A stretch of DNA of 64,000 nucleotides, taken from positions 8,875,501 to 8,939,500 of the forward strand of contig NC_070558.1 in NCBI RefSeq assembly GCF_026914185.1. Direction: 5' to 3'. The notes beneath the pieces are model-generated. The model worked only from the letters and a program-made list of their open reading frames with translations, had not been told where the DNA came from and did not search any database. The translations under genes were made by a program, and so were the position numbers. Origin of the DNA: Puccinia triticina. Taxonomy: Eukaryota; Basidiomycota; Pucciniomycetes; Pucciniales; Pucciniaceae. Shown here piece by piece: positions 10,434 through 21,236 of this stretch; position 1 is the stretch's first letter; each line of letters opens with the position of its first letter.

Positions 10434-13400
10434 TCAATAGCGACTGCGATCGACCAAGGCGAGACTAGTAGAATCCTCATGAGCAGTTGTTGAGCTCAGG
10501 TGATGATGATGAGTACGTAGACGATGGAGACTCGCAGCACTGGCGCTGCTCTGGTCATCATGCTGTCGGTGATGAGAGGCGGGTGGATGAGCAGGAGGAG
10601 CGTTCTTTCGTGAGTGTGGTCTAGAGAGATTGGTATCATGGTTGTTCTTGGTCAGAAGATGTCGACTACTCTCGCTAGTCCGAACAAGATCGACCGATCG
10701 ACCTGGATCGTTGGCCAAGCTCTGGTGATGCTCCCGATTCGGGTCGAGTTTCCGGCTGATTCCGCGGAGGAATTTCTGGAGTTTTTTGCGCTCTAGTTCG
10801 GTGATCTTGATCCCATCCAACCATTTCAACTTCGAATGAGCTTGTTGTTGGCCCTCCTGCTGGTGTTGAGGGTTGGAGCAGGTTTGGAGGATGATGGAGC
10901 GGTAGGTCATCCGTTTGAGATAGAACTCGTTAGGCAACGATTTGCGAAATCGGTCGTCCATCGAGTGCCAATCGTCTTCCTGATCCTTGTTGACAATCTG
11001 GTACTGGTTGAGATGAGGAGCAGTGTCTCCATCTCTTTCTGTGCTCCCATTGGCAACGGCTGAGGAGGGCGTAGAAGAGAGCAGGAGGGGAGGGTAAAAG
11101 GATGCACACATCGGATTCTGGCGCAGGTCGAGCAGCTCAAGCTCCGGCAAGCTCTCTAGCACGCTCAACAATCCGCGGTCCAGCGCCTTGACTCGCGAGC
11201 CAACGATCGTCAGGCGCTCTAGTCGACGGAGATTCTTCAATGGACTCAGATCCTTCAAGAAGTTGTAATTCAAATTCAAGGTCCGGATGTTCGGAATCAG
11301 ATTTGCCAGATCGGCCGGGAGACTTTGGCATTGACACATGGCTAATTCCAGGTATAGTAAGTTGTAGAATTGGCAGGTTGGAAAGGCGGCTGGCAATGGG
11401 TTCCCCCCTAAATAAATTCTCTTGACATCTCGAACTTGTTTCAAGGTTAACGACCTGTACGAATCGAAACAACAAAAGAAGGCATGAATCAACACTAGAT
11501 GCTATTGGTAGTTGATTAACGCCCATGTAACAAGACACTCACAATTCGCCGCCCCGTTGATCTCTAACGCTCAAGTTCTCTAACTTTCGCAGCGCACCAG
11601 CACCGGAAATTTCCATCAAATCATTGTTATCGATGTACAATGTCCTTAGATTGACCAGTTTGGAGACTTCTAATGATTCCAATCGGTTCTCATTCACCCT
11701 AAGCACCCTCAACTTTGGCATAGGCTCCTCGATCATCAATGAGTATAGTTGATTTCGATCTAAACCAGTCCACAGCCCGGTTAGCACAGGAAAGTAATGG
11801 AATCTCTTGTTTGGATGTGTCGTCGATTTCCTTACCTAGGTTTAACAGATATGTCGACCTCAAGTGATGCAAACCAGTCACCTCACTAATCTGATTCCGA
11901 TCCAAATTCAAGACCTCCAAATGATCCCTGCGACACAAAGAAACAAGAATTGGCTGTTCACTACAAGCCCTACATTAGATATTTCTGGGACAAAATTCCT
12001 TACCAATGAGTGCATTCGAAGTTAATCTTCTTGATTCGATTGCCTTTTAAGCTGAGCTTAATCAAACTATCAACTGAATATAGACCTGAGACGTCCTCGA
12101 TGAAGTTATCATCGACTTTCAACTCTCTCAGGTGTTTCAAGCAAGATAGTTCTGTAAGGACATAGGCGTCAGTCACATGCAATGGGCTACATAAAAAAAG
12201 AGATTTGGGAGACAAAAATAAGAGACTAACGTTCCAAAGAAGTCATAGAATTCTGACTCAAATCTAACTTTTCCAAATTTTGGAGATGACTGAAACAACA
12301 CAACTCGTTGATCTGATTTTTATGAGCGATCAACATCCGCAAAGAGGACGGCAAGCCACTCAGATAATTCAATTGGTTCGAGCTCCTGTTTAAAGTTTAT
12401 CGCCACGAAAGATCAGTTTTTGTTCCCGAATGTAGAGAGGTTCACGGACGGGGAAGAAGAGGTAACCAACAAATCGATTTGATCTAGAGCGGGCAAGATC
12501 TCGTTCAACCTGATGACCGAATCAATAGATTTGCCGGCCAGATTGATGACCTTGATGGAGTTCCAGAAGGGCTCAAAGGGCTCGAAATCAGTGACGATCT
12601 TGATCAGCTTAGAGTAGTTCAACTCGAAGGAGTAGTCCTCGACCAAGTTATTTGAATGGCTCGTAGTCGTCGTCATGCTCAGGTGATTGCAGCTACTACT
12701 TTTCTGTCGAGATGAGCGGGCTTGAGGGGTGGCCATTGTCGATGAATTGGATTGGCTCGTCGTCGTATTGGACGTCAACGATGACTTTCGTCGCACTTTT
12801 TTCTTGATCGAATTTATCAGAATCTTCGATGTTTGATGAATGCTAGCATGATCATCATCATTCTCCGAATCCGATGAACCAACATGATTCTGATTGTTCT
12901 CCTTTTCTTCTCCTTTTATGACTTTGTTACTTCTCCTGTGAGGCTCTTGCTTGACGCCTTCTTGACGTGGTTGCTGATGTTCATTCCTAAACGTTTGCTC
13001 ATCTGAATCTTCGCCTTGTCCTTCATTTCCCTCGGCCAACCCAATTATCTTCCCGTTTTTTCGGCCGTCTTGGAAGCTCACCGAGCGACTTGGTCTCAAA
13101 ACTCCAGTCATCGCGTTCGAATCCTCGGTTGACGATGAAGCCATACTCACGTTGGTCTTGTTGGGGCTGCTTTCATGGACGATCTTTAGCACTGATTTTG
13201 GTTTGAATTTTTCGCCCCTCCCGGCCAACCCTTTCTTCTTGCTGCTACTTGAATTGCGTGTATTGGCCTGATTAGCCTCTACCTCATTCTTCGCAAACTC
13301 ATTTCGTTCATTTTCGACAATATATTTCAAACCTTGTGCTTCGCTCGTTTGGGTATCATCATCAATTCCTCCGGCCATAAACTTAGATCCAGATGAATCA

Positions 13401-16400
13401 CTACCCCGTTTACTATTCAAGCTCTCGATATCTTTAAAAATATCGTCTTCTTCACTAGACTCCTCGGCTTCGCTTCCAAACTGCGCTAGATTGTTGAAGT
13501 TTTTCTGTTCCTCTTCGACTGCCCTGCCATTGAGGTGACCGCCAGTCTCCGATTGGCTGCGGAGTTTGACCCATTTGCCGATGGTCGAATCGAAGACCAT
13601 CTTTCCCACCCGTGCGTTTTGCAGGAGTTGCTCGACGTCACCGGGTGCGATGGTCATCAGTCCCAGCTTCTGGTGGTGTGGATGCTTCGGGTCGTCTTCA
13701 AAGCCCTGGTGTTGGTCATGTGAGCTGGAGCTACTGTGTCGCGTCGTGGTACCTGTTGTGAGTGCAGGCGTCGGGGCGGATGTCATCGTACAGGCGGCAC
13801 TCGAGATGGAGCTGATGCGATTGGACCTTGTGAACTGGTCGCGTGCATCTAGGGTAACCCGACCGATGGGCTCTCGTGACATAGGCTGAGTCGCGAATTG
13901 ACGTCTAGAACCAGTGGTACTAGCTAGATTGGTGGACATGAGAGCACTAGAGCTCCCATACCCTGGATTTGCTTTATCTGACCCAGGTTGATGATTGCCG
14001 TGAGAATCACCGAGTGTTTGCCGGAGAAAAGCGGCAGCAGTAGTCGCCAAACGGCGGTGGACTGAATCTGATCGGCCATTGGACTCTAATTGATTTGGTA
14101 AATTCGAAGTCTCTCCGTGATCCTCCTGATTTTCACTTGTGATCTCCTGTCGGTGTTCTTGACCTTGCCCCTCCGCGTCCTCTTCTTCTGCTGCCTCGAC
14201 CTGACGGTCATCCCGCGCACCTTCTTCAATTGATATATCCCAGTCCAAGTCTGCTTGCGAATCGTTTCGTGAGCAGTGATCAACTGGGTGGTACGGTTGC
14301 TCAGGGTCATGGTCATCATCGTGAACCTCATCGCGTTGGGTATGTCTAGCGGATTTTGGTGAGGTCTCTCGCTCGGAAGTCTCGGAGTAATCTCGTGTTT
14401 CAGCTTGCTCTTGCCGATCGTCTGCTAATGCGGACACAGATTTCGGAGCTTGAGATTGCTGAGTCTGAGAGGTTGAATTCAGCGGATGTTTGGTTTGTTT
14501 CGATGATCCTCCGAACTGTTCATGAGAAGATTTTTGTGGGAGGTTTGTGGGAAGATCAGCGGATTCAACTTCTTGACCGCCGTTGGTTTTGGCGCGTATT
14601 CGATCCATCAGCGCTTTAGCCTCGGCGAGTCGATCGCGAACAACCACCGGCACTGCCCGGCTCTTCTCGTGAGGAGTACCGGAGGCGGCGCTTGCGGGAA
14701 CACTGCTCTTGAAGACTACCATTGGATGCGCGCGAGTAAAAGCTGCTGGACGTCGCTTAGCCTTCCGCTCGCTCATCACCGCCACTGAATCCCTCAAATG
14801 TCTATGGCGCGTTTCAAAACTGGACTGAGTGGATTCGAGTCGGATTCGCTTACTGCTTCGGCATGATTGTCGAGCATTTTGACTGACTGAGTCGTCGACA
14901 GATTCTGATGTCTCGCATTCTCGATGCGACGTTCGTGGACCTTGATATGATTTACGCCCGACAACTGGCGAAAGACTGTTGACTGCATAAGAGCTCGGTT
15001 CGACAAAGCTTTCGGCCCACTCTTTCTCTTCCTTCCATCTCTGACTATGGCTTGCTAGTGGTCGATATGGAGTTCGACCCGCATGGAAGGTACGTTGTTT
15101 GTTGGTCCCTGATGAGAAGATGATGGCTGGTGGGGTAGAATGTGCCAGTCCAATGCTGGTACTACTGTCGGTGACTTCTTCGCCAGGTGAGCCGAGGATG
15201 CTCTTAATTTTGAGTGGTGTATCAGCTTTACCCGGTGGGAGGGCAGAATTGGTAGATAGTCCTTTGATTTCCTCGGTCAGTTTGTTGAGATGTTTGCGAG
15301 TAAAAGTATCGTAGGTAAATCGAAAGCGCCTCGGAGCGGTCGAAAAGTCTGAGTTGTCAACGGAGTGATTTTCTGGTAAATCGGAGGGATGCTCTCGAGG
15401 AGGCTGGTGGGAGTTTTGTTCATGGGATGAGTCTGAATTGACGCGATAGAGACGATTGTGAACATCAAAGATAGGAGTTCGATGGGCAAACGGAAGGGAA
15501 GGGGGCCTAGAGGAGCTAGGGAGCGATCTTGAGTTTGCAACCGAAGCTTGTGAATGGGTGTTCTTCCAATCAGTCTTGATTGAACTTGATGGCTCAGTCT
15601 CTTCAACAATTTGATCCAGACGGTCGTCTCGAATATACCGCATTCGTTCGAGATTACAGCCAGGCGGGATCAGCATCTGTGGCTGATCATCCAATTGTTC
15701 GGGTTCATCGTCATATTCCTGTTGCTCATGTTCTTGTTCTTCGGGGTGGTGATTATGATCTACGATGGATTGAAAGGAGGGATTGGATGGCAAGTCTTCG
15801 TAATGGGAGCTAGAACTTGAGCGCGAGAGCGAAAGGCCGAAAGGAACGTTTGAGAGAAGAGATGACGATCGATCGATCGATAAGGAGCGAATTGAATCAT
15901 TAGAGAAGACGCGGCCAATCGCTCCTTGCATTTCAGAGGGCTTGGTACCTCTAGAGATGGAGCTGAGGTTTGGATCTGAAGAGAAGAAGGAGGGGAGAAA
16001 AAGTGGCGGATCAGTCTGCAGTTTTCTTGTTTCAAATTTTGATGGACTGACGATCGGGATTGGATGAGTTTTGAATAGGAGGGTCGTCGGAAGAAGTGGC
16101 TGGGATGGGTTGTGCGGTTTGGAATATTTTTTGTAGCTGGGTGGGTCGTTTGCCGAGCAGTTCGTTGGTCATCCCATCGACGGCGGCTCTTAGCCATGGT
16201 GGTGTTGGTTCGTCTGAGGACTGCTGCTGGCTGTTGAGGATGATCGAGTTATCTGAGAGGGGTTTGGTTGAGGATGAGTGAGAGTGATCTGTCTGTGGAT
16301 GCTGTTGTTCTGCGGAGTGTGAGTGTGAGTGTGAGTGCTTGAGGAGTGAGGCGAATGATGAGGCTGATGAGTATTTCTTGAGGACTGGGATGCGAGACTG

Positions 16401-16514
16401 GGAGTGGACTCGGAGTGAGGAGTGTTTGGAGCTTCGCTGTTCGTGGTCGGATGCTGATAGGTTGACCCATTCCTGGGATAGCTCGTCGGTGAGCCAGACT
16501 GGTTTCCCCGCCAT
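10434..16514 (-). CDS. NUD1/Cdc11-type leucine-rich-repeat scaffold
   Basis: Seven exons on the minus strand: 16514-16052, 15975-12471, 12385-12231, 12151-12004, 11927-11836, 11759-11543 and 11454-10434. They encode 1,866 residues. The N-terminus (MAGKPVWLTDELSQEWVNLS) is followed by about 1,290 disordered residues rich in Ser, Gln, His and acidic patches. A leucine-rich-repeat domain then runs from about 1295 to 1640, with units such as IDLSSNQLNYLSGLP, LEVLNLDRNQISEVTGL, LRVLRVNENRLESL and LRTLYIDNNDL. A basic Ser/His-rich tail ends the protein. A long unstructured N-terminus plus a C-terminal LRR block is the architecture of fission yeast Cdc11 and budding yeast Nud1. These spindle-pole-body scaffolds recruit the septation-initiation/mitotic-exit GTPase and kinases. 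The splice donors fall inside LRR units and restore the consensus exactly, which supports the joins. Another LRR scaffold is possible. Confidence 0.85.
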
Positions 16515-17159
16515 CTTGATATTATTTGGTTCTGCTTTGGTGGAAACAGTTTTCCTTCTCCTGACCGTCCTGCGCATAGCCCCTCTTTGGCCCTGTCCCG
16601 AGTCTGTCACACGGCTCAGCCGTGAAACCTTCGCGGCCGATGTCTCGGAATCCGGAGCTCGCGTCGCTTCACGCGTTTCACTCTTGGCGAAGCAGCAAGC
16701 CAGGCAGGCTATAAACCTGTGAGGATACATCTCATCCCTATTCTGAATTCGTCGACCAACTATAATTTGTTTAAGAGTACTTTCAACTTCCACTCCAGCA
16801 ATTTGCTCCGTACGCCACAAGAGAAAGTGGCCCTTTCAACTGGGTTTCAGCCAAGGTTATTCAATTGAGTATCTAAACGAACGCACGCCTTGGTTTTAGG
16901 TTGATGATGCACGTTAGACTGAGCAGCCATCGGGACTGCTGGGCCATTGGCACCTCCGGAACCTGACATGACATATCTTTGAGTTCTTCATTGAAGTGCA
17001 CTCGGCCACACTCGCCTCGGGGACGAATCAACAGACACCTGTGAGGAGCTTCGTTCAAGATCAAGGGAGGCCTCCGCAGTCATCTCGATTCTGCTTTCGT
17101 AGCTGAATCATCACGAGAGCTGCCAACCGACTGTGTATTATTGTCAAAAATTCCTCAAA
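16515..17159. other. Intergenic region between divergent genes
   Basis: This is the upstream region of the NUD1-type gene (-) and of the secreted-protein gene (+). The NUD1 frame stays open upstream of the chosen ATG to about 16820, but the sequence there is Arg/Thr-rich and unlike the family, so it is read as 5' leader. No clear TATA box. Confidence 0.4.
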
Positions 17160-19639
17160 ATGTTTCTATCAAACATCAGCTGTCAGCTTCTGTTGGGTTT
17201 AGGGTATTGCCGGCATTTCATGGTGTTGGCTCGGCCGGGCCTGTGGCCGGAGGAAAGGGAAAGCCATAGGCTCTACATCGATCATGTTGACCCGGGAAGA
17301 CTTTCAGATATGATGGCTGAGCTTCAAGACATCTTGGAAGGTGGCCGAAACGATCATAAGCGCCCGCTGGAAAATGGGAATACACAACCATCTTTTATTG
17401 CAAACGGACAAAGTAAGCACAGCACAAACCTACAGCACTATTCTAAATCTGACTCCGGCTTATGTTGTTAATCTCGCTCAGTTGGTGCTGAAGCGTCATC
17501 AGTCCAGCAAACTGGTAAAAGGCAAAAGAAAAACTCAAGATAGCTCAGAGGACTGGGTACCTAATGTCACTTCAGGAGACGTCTTTCAGTCCGATCTCAA
17601 TGGCATGTTCCAGAAACCCAGTAGCGCACAAGGTTAGAAAGATATATTTCCTCTACAGATTAGCAAATTGGGAACTGAAGTAAAAAAAAAAAACATGATT
17701 GGGAATAGGCACACTGGGCCACCCCACATATGGCTATAATCGTCAGCAGGGCCACCCCGCAGAAGAAAGACTAAAAAGTTCCATCTTGCCACTTCCAATT
17801 TCCAGTCATGGGAGCCCAGCTGAAAGCTTTCAAAAAGAGTTTTCAAATTTACCACCGGGTACAGATAATTTGTTTGAATGTTGGCAAAGAGACATCAGCA
17901 TAGAAACAACCAGTAACCATTCTGAAAACTCAAACTCCGGGATCCTAGAGCACTGCAACAGGAAAAGTTTGAGAACATTTGATACTCCAACACATACACT
18001 CACACAGCCAGAACCAGAAACAAAATCACATAATTATCAGAAAAATGCCAAGAAAAAAATTAAATCCCGTCAGAGAAAAATTAAGCAAAATATTTTTCCC
18101 ACAGAACTCCTTTCAAATCAAAGAGCTGATTGGAATGAAACAATAAAACGACTCAAATTGATTCGAGAAGGGTTTTTTGACTCCCAGGACCTAACTTTGT
18201 TAGCACATGGAATGATAAATGATCAGCTTATTGAAGGCTTTGTGGACAGATTTTATATGAAATCCATACCTCCAAAACTCCAAAATATTTACAATAGTTG
18301 GAAGAAATATGTAATCCCAAAATACCCTGTTATAGGTTTTCCAGTACCAAGATGTCGAGATTGGCTCATCCGGATTGTTGGTGAAGGAAGAGGAATAAAA
18401 CACAACCTTGATTGTTTGAAGAATAACTTTAAACATATCATCAAGTGGCTCATCCTGATCAATGCATCTATTGAAAGAAGTTTTGGTCCAGAGGAATCAA
18501 ATATAACTGGAATATCCTCAAATATAGAATTGTTTGATTGGTTGTTTGAGCAAGCATTTGAACCTAAAGATAGCTTGCCCATTTTTGGAATAGTTAAAAA
18601 TGGGCAGGATTTGAATTTAAAGCCGGGTGAAGAGTTTGGAATAATTCAAAGAATATTGCTTGAGCAACTATCAAGGTACAACCCTGAAAATTATTCCCTT
18701 GAAGCTGCTGTATTGATCAGCAAGCTGTGGTACAAAGGTTCCAATCCAAGAATTTGGGAACACATCAAGAATTATCAGATAGAATGCAGCCCAGAAGTAA
18801 ATATAGCTTTATGCTTGTACAAATCAATTGATGCAGGAACTTTTTTTGACCTTGGGGGTGAAGACTTCAAGAATTTTGAAAGCTTGGAGCGCCTGAAAGC
18901 TCCAAACCTAAGCAAATTTCCAGCAACCATGAAGCCTGCCAAGTTCTTCACAAGTTATTCAGATCAATCGATACAACCAATCATTGACCTTCCAAAGTTG
19001 AGACGATCTGATTTTCACTGTCCACCTAGCATATTCCCTGGCCTTCAAATAAGATTGTGGAAATCCAAAGCAACAGAAAGCATCAACAGTCATAAATACA
19101 GAATAGTATTTATGCATCAGAAATTGTCCTCTTCCAATGAAGCAAGACTTTTAGTTAGAATTAATTCACTGTTTACACATTTGCATATATGCCACAAAGA
19201 TATCATTTCTCAACTCAAACATAGAGAGATCAGGATAGTTGAAAATGCATTCAACTTGTTTGATAAGTGGTTCTTGAATGTCTTACATGGAATAGAGGGA
19301 GACAGCTTTCCAATCTTTGGAGATGTGCACACAAAAAATGACCATAAATTCAGCCTGGATGATTTTGGGGAGGTTCAACTATACTTGATACAACAATACT
19401 TCACTGATGCAGCACCATACATGAAGGTCATTTGGATTTCCCTTGCCCTGCTTGAGTATTGGTACAAAATTTTCCACCCAGATTGTTTTTTTCCAACAGA
19501 TAATGATTACTGGAATACTATGATTGAATCTTTAGCACCCAAATTATCTCATGGAGGTCAGCATTATTTGAACAAATTTGATGAAAAAGGAAACTTTATT
19601 GGTTTTGAATTCAATCCAGAAAATCCTGGAAGCCAGTAA
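17160..19639 (+). CDS. Predicted secreted protein with internally duplicated domain
   Basis: Proposed exons: 17160-17412, 17482-17514, 17576-17632 and 17709-19639, giving 757 residues. The N-terminus MFLSNISCQLLLGLGYCRHF resembles a signal peptide. A low-complexity, Lys-rich stretch follows, then two related halves. The first half carries FDWLFEQAF...LPIFGIV...EEFGIIQRILLEQL...AAVLISKLWYKGSNP. The second carries FDKWFLNVL...FPIFGDV...DDFGEVQLYLIQQY...WISLALLEYWYKIFHP. I know no named domain with this pattern. Such large lineage-specific secreted proteins are common in rust fungi. The 646-codon last exon is certain. The small exons 2 and 3 rest on splice signals only; skipping the second intron would put a stop in frame. 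Host-directed function is inference. Confidence 0.6.
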
Positions 19640-20319
19640 TGGCTTGAAAAGCAGGTCTTATAAATCTGCCATTCACGTAGTATCAACTCCAGAACATGAT
19701 TGAAAGCTCACAAAAAATCCTTAGGCTTGCAGTTCACTCACATCATTAAACAGCTCCTTAGCTCCCTTTCAATCATAGATGATACATTCTTCAAGTTGCA
19801 CTTTTTGTCTTTTTTTGCCTTGTAATAGATACTACTAGTAATTTAAATTCTTTGGTTCACTAAACACTAGAAATATCCACATGTTTCCTCCAGGCTTGTT
19901 TCTATGGAAGACTTTTGGAGATGTTGACATATGATATCTTTTCAGTGCTATGTACTTGAATTAGCAGGGCTTGACAAGTTGAAATACAGCCTTGATTCTC
20001 CAGAAGTTTTGCTAGTCAACTCTAGAAAAGAAGTATTCTTACACAAACATCCTTCACTGCTCACATCAATTTCTATTGAGTCAAATGTAATACACCTCAC
20101 CTCAGCAACCTATAGTGAAATACTTTCTTTAATAAATTAAGACCGCTTGATCCAAATCTATGTAGTCAGTGTCACTGTGATTCTGATTCTAGGGACCTTT
20201 TCCAAGCATTGATCCTTTCTGCTTTCTTGAAGAAAGAAAATAGAATAGAGTCACAGAAAAACAGAGAGAATTTGCAATCTGGTAGTTTAAAGTTACCATT
20301 ACCCTGCCAGAGGCAGTCA

Positions 20320-20556
20320 TTAGGGGGTTTCAAATTTGGCCAGATGCGACTTGCATGCACTTTTGCAAGTTGGTGTTCAAGTAGGTTCAAGTTCATTCTT
20401 GAACACCGAGTTGCAAAAGTGCATGCAAGCCACACTGTACTACACCCCCTAAGCCTGCTTGAATGTATTTTTGAAATTTGGTGTTCAATAAAAGCCTTGA
20501 ACACCAACTTGAAAAATTGCATGCAAGTCGTGGATGGCCAACTTTGAATCCCCCTA
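20320..20556. repeat. Compound palindromic MITE made of two hairpins
   Basis: Four copies of a unit of about 32 bases (core CTTGCATGCACTTTTGCAAG, then TTGGTGTTCAAG) alternate in orientation: about 20350-20381 forward, 20398-20429 reverse, 20458-20489 forward and 20497-20528 reverse. TTAGGGGGT opens the array at 20320 and ACCCCCTAA closes the first hairpin at about 20451. CCCCCTA closes the second at 20556. The outer ends (TAGGGGGTTTCAAATTTGGC and its complement) also pair. It looks like a MITE inserted next to, or duplicated within, a second copy. TA at both ends would fit a TA target duplication. Confidence 0.75.
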
Positions 20557-21073
20557 TTATCCATACCCGTACCGGATTAAACCCCAGTCCGGCTTAAGGA
20601 GTCTTCCGCAGTCCTGCTTGGAAGTTGAACAAGCTGGCTTGCCCTGACGCGAAGCATTTCATCTCGAACTTATGAAAGTCCCTCCAAGGGGGGCCGAAGG
20701 GACCTCCTCGGAGGGACTGTGTTGAGTTAACTTTGATTTTATCTACTTGAAGCACCGATGTGGGCTAGGTCCTAAAATACATGAATCTGTCTAGCTGGAT
20801 CAAGCTTCACATCAAGCCAAGCCTCGAGGTCAGCAGTGCTCGTCTAAAATGGCTGTTCATCATCCTTGTGCTTCGTCGAGACCTTGCTCCAACCGTCCAC
20901 CAAGACTGCTAAAACCTGGCCTCCGGTCTGACGTCTCTTTCGCCAAAGCCTTGTTGCACTGGGTGCTAGGAATAGATATTATTATGGAACACATCGTCTC
21001 CTTCTCTCCGCAGGAACACCTTGAACAAACTTCTTGTCGGACCCATGAATTGACGGAGCAGCGAGGAAGGCTG
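20557..21073. other. Upstream region of the DUF7872-like gene
   Basis: No gene seen. Contains a hairpin with arms GTCCCTCC (20678-20685) and GGAGGGAC (20710-20717) around a second purine/pyrimidine inversion, similar in style to the mini-hairpins at 7170-7211. Confidence 0.4.
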
Positions 21074-21080
21074 TATAAAA
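21074..21080 (+). promoter_or_regulatory. TATA box of the DUF7872-like gene
   Basis: TATAAAA lies 157 bases before the start codon at 21237, at a distance that leaves a leader of about 120 bases. Confidence 0.55.
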
Positions 21081-21236
21081 CAGCTGCTTGAAAACACAGT
21101 CTCTCCCTTCGCCAAAGAACTATAGGCACTCTTACCCTTCCCTCATTACCTAAGTTAACCTTTGGATTGGCCTGCTCACAATCATCAAAAAAAACATATA
21201 TTTATAGATACACGATATAAAATTCGGATAACAGAA

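Noticed and set aside
11699..11938. Alternative minus-strand frame across the exon 5/6 junction of the LRR gene.
   Set aside because: It reads through an intron. Splicing at CTAG|GTAAGG restores the LRR consensus LNLDRNQLYSL.
13535..14788. Plus-strand frames of 60-107 aa within the NUD1-type gene.
   Set aside because: They are antisense shadows of the 3.5 kb exon, with no independent features.
20172..20564. Long open frames on both strands over the MITE (130 aa minus, 112 aa plus).
   Set aside because: The DNA is palindromic, so openness on one strand is mirrored on the other. No start context, splice signals or similarity.
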